From the NCBI RefSeq assembly GCF_900129375.1, contig NZ_FQVN01000003.1, forward strand, positions 682,001 to 746,000: a stretch of DNA of 64,000 bases. Reading direction: 5' to 3'. Below the pieces are notes generated by a model. The model worked only from the letters and a program-made list of their open reading frames with translations. It had not been told where the DNA came from and ran no database searches. Shown piece after piece: positions 63,578 through 64,000 of this stretch. The first letter of the stretch is position 1. Every line of letters begins with the position of its first letter. The position numbers and the translations under genes are program-made. The DNA comes from Streptoalloteichus hindustanus (GTDB lineage: Bacteria > Actinomycetota > Actinomycetes > Mycobacteriales > Pseudonocardiaceae).

Positions 63578-63651
63578 TCGGGGTGGCGGGATTCGAACCC
63601 ACGGCCCCTCGCACCCAAAGCGAGTGCGCTACCAAGCTGCGCCACACCCCG
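63578..63651 (-). tRNA. tRNA-Pro (anticodon TGG)
   Basis: The acceptor stem CGGGGTG/CACCCCG closes perfectly. The D-arm is GCGCAGCTTGGTAGCGC, the anticodon loop TTTGGGT with anticodon TGG reads CCA-type proline codons, and the T-arm GTGGGTTCGAATCCCGC is standard. The 3' CCA is not encoded. Confidence 0.97.
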
Positions 63652-63793
63652 TCGCACCTCCGGCCGTCCGCCGCCGCCAACGCTGTCCGACGTGCCGTCC
63701 GACCTCGCCGTCCGGGCTTTCCGACCGGTGGTGCACAAGCAGCCTAGCGTGACGCGCTAGGCTGTTGAACGCGCCCGGTGATCCGGGAGCCCA

Positions 63794-63867
63794 GCGGGTG
63801 TAGCTCAATGGCAGAGCCCCAGCCTTCCAAGCTGGTTGTGCGGGTTCGATTCCCGTCACCCGCTCCA
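63794..63867 (+). tRNA. tRNA-Gly (anticodon TCC)
   Basis: The acceptor stem GCGGGTG/CACCCGC is perfect. The D-loop is AGCTCAATGGCAGAGC, the anticodon loop CTTCCAA gives TCC (codon GGA), and the T-arm is CGGGTTCGATTCCCG. The 3' CCA (63865-63867) is encoded. Confidence 0.97.
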
Positions 63868-63880
63868 CAGGAGAAGAGCA

Positions 63881-63925
63881 CGTCAGAGGGGGTGGACCCG
63901 GCAGCCGGGTCCACCCCCTCTGACG
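63881..63925 (+). terminator. Terminator of tRNA-Gly
   Basis: Perfect 21-bp stem (63881-63901 with 63905-63925) around a 3-base loop, 13 bases after the tRNA. It is among the most stable hairpins in the window. Nothing further is seen to 64000. Confidence 0.9.
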
Positions 63926-64000
63926 TATCTGGACGTGTCTGGGAGCCTCGTGTGACGAGCGTGCTGTCAGCCCGCTGGCACCAGGCACCCCCGCTCCGTC

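Overview
The window is very GC-rich (third codon positions almost always G or C), uses many GTG starts, and follows the Mycobacterium tuberculosis Rv2413c-Rv2462c gene order closely (holA, comEC, comEA, degV, octT, gpgP, rsfS, nadD, then proA, proB, obg, rpmA, rplU, rne, ndk, DUF4233, folC, valS, clpX, clpP2, clpP1, tig). It is therefore an actinobacterial chromosome. The SSI-type protease inhibitor, Tat-exported enzymes, ALF-repeat surface proteins and LGFP repeats point to a filamentous actinomycete with an arabinogalactan-type wall, probably Pseudonocardiales (Saccharothrix/Actinosynnema-like). The genus is an inference.

Layout. 1-12.1 kb: a secreted subtilisin inhibitor; holA; threonine synthase under a SAM-I riboswitch; a DUF4328 membrane protein; a 55-base poly-C tract; the DNA-uptake pair comEA-comEC; degV; and the octT-gpgP-rsfS-nadD run. 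12.2-15.1 kb: an iodotyrosine-deiodinase-like flavoprotein, then a TetR / P450 / 3Fe-4S ferredoxin unit with a palindromic operator inside the P450 promoter. 15.1-26 kb: proA, a RecQ helicase fused to a phosphoribosyltransferase-like tail, proB-obgE, rpmA-rplU and rne. 26-34.5 kb: the radical-SAM pair TIGR03936/TIGR03960, split by a secreted subtilase, then an ABC-2 exporter and ndk. 34.8-43.2 kb: a Tat-exported PhoD, a membrane protein, DUF4233, folC, valS and an anchored hypothetical protein.

43.2-52.1 kb is the accessory region. It holds three secreted ALF-repeat proteins on one strand. The middle one is a 1360-residue polymorphic toxin: signal peptide, ALF repeats, about 780 residues of Ala-rich coiled coil, a HINT autoprocessing domain and a ~104-residue toxin tip. 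A presumed immunity gene follows it directly. The last ALF protein carries AbfB and LGFP modules that could hold it on the arabinogalactan wall. Base composition falls at the toxin tip and immunity gene, as expected for exchangeable modules, and a frameshifted gene relic lies downstream. This is the best candidate for an undescribed system in the window.

52.4-64 kb: a YdeP-type molybdoenzyme with FdhD and a CaiB/BaiF CoA-transferase, a Tat-exported esterase, an emfourin-like secreted protein, clpX and clpP2-clpP1, tig, a small DUF1737-like gene, tRNA-Pro(TGG) and tRNA-Gly(TCC). Most gene ends are marked by long perfect hairpins, listed as terminators; few have U-tracts, which is usual for actinobacteria.
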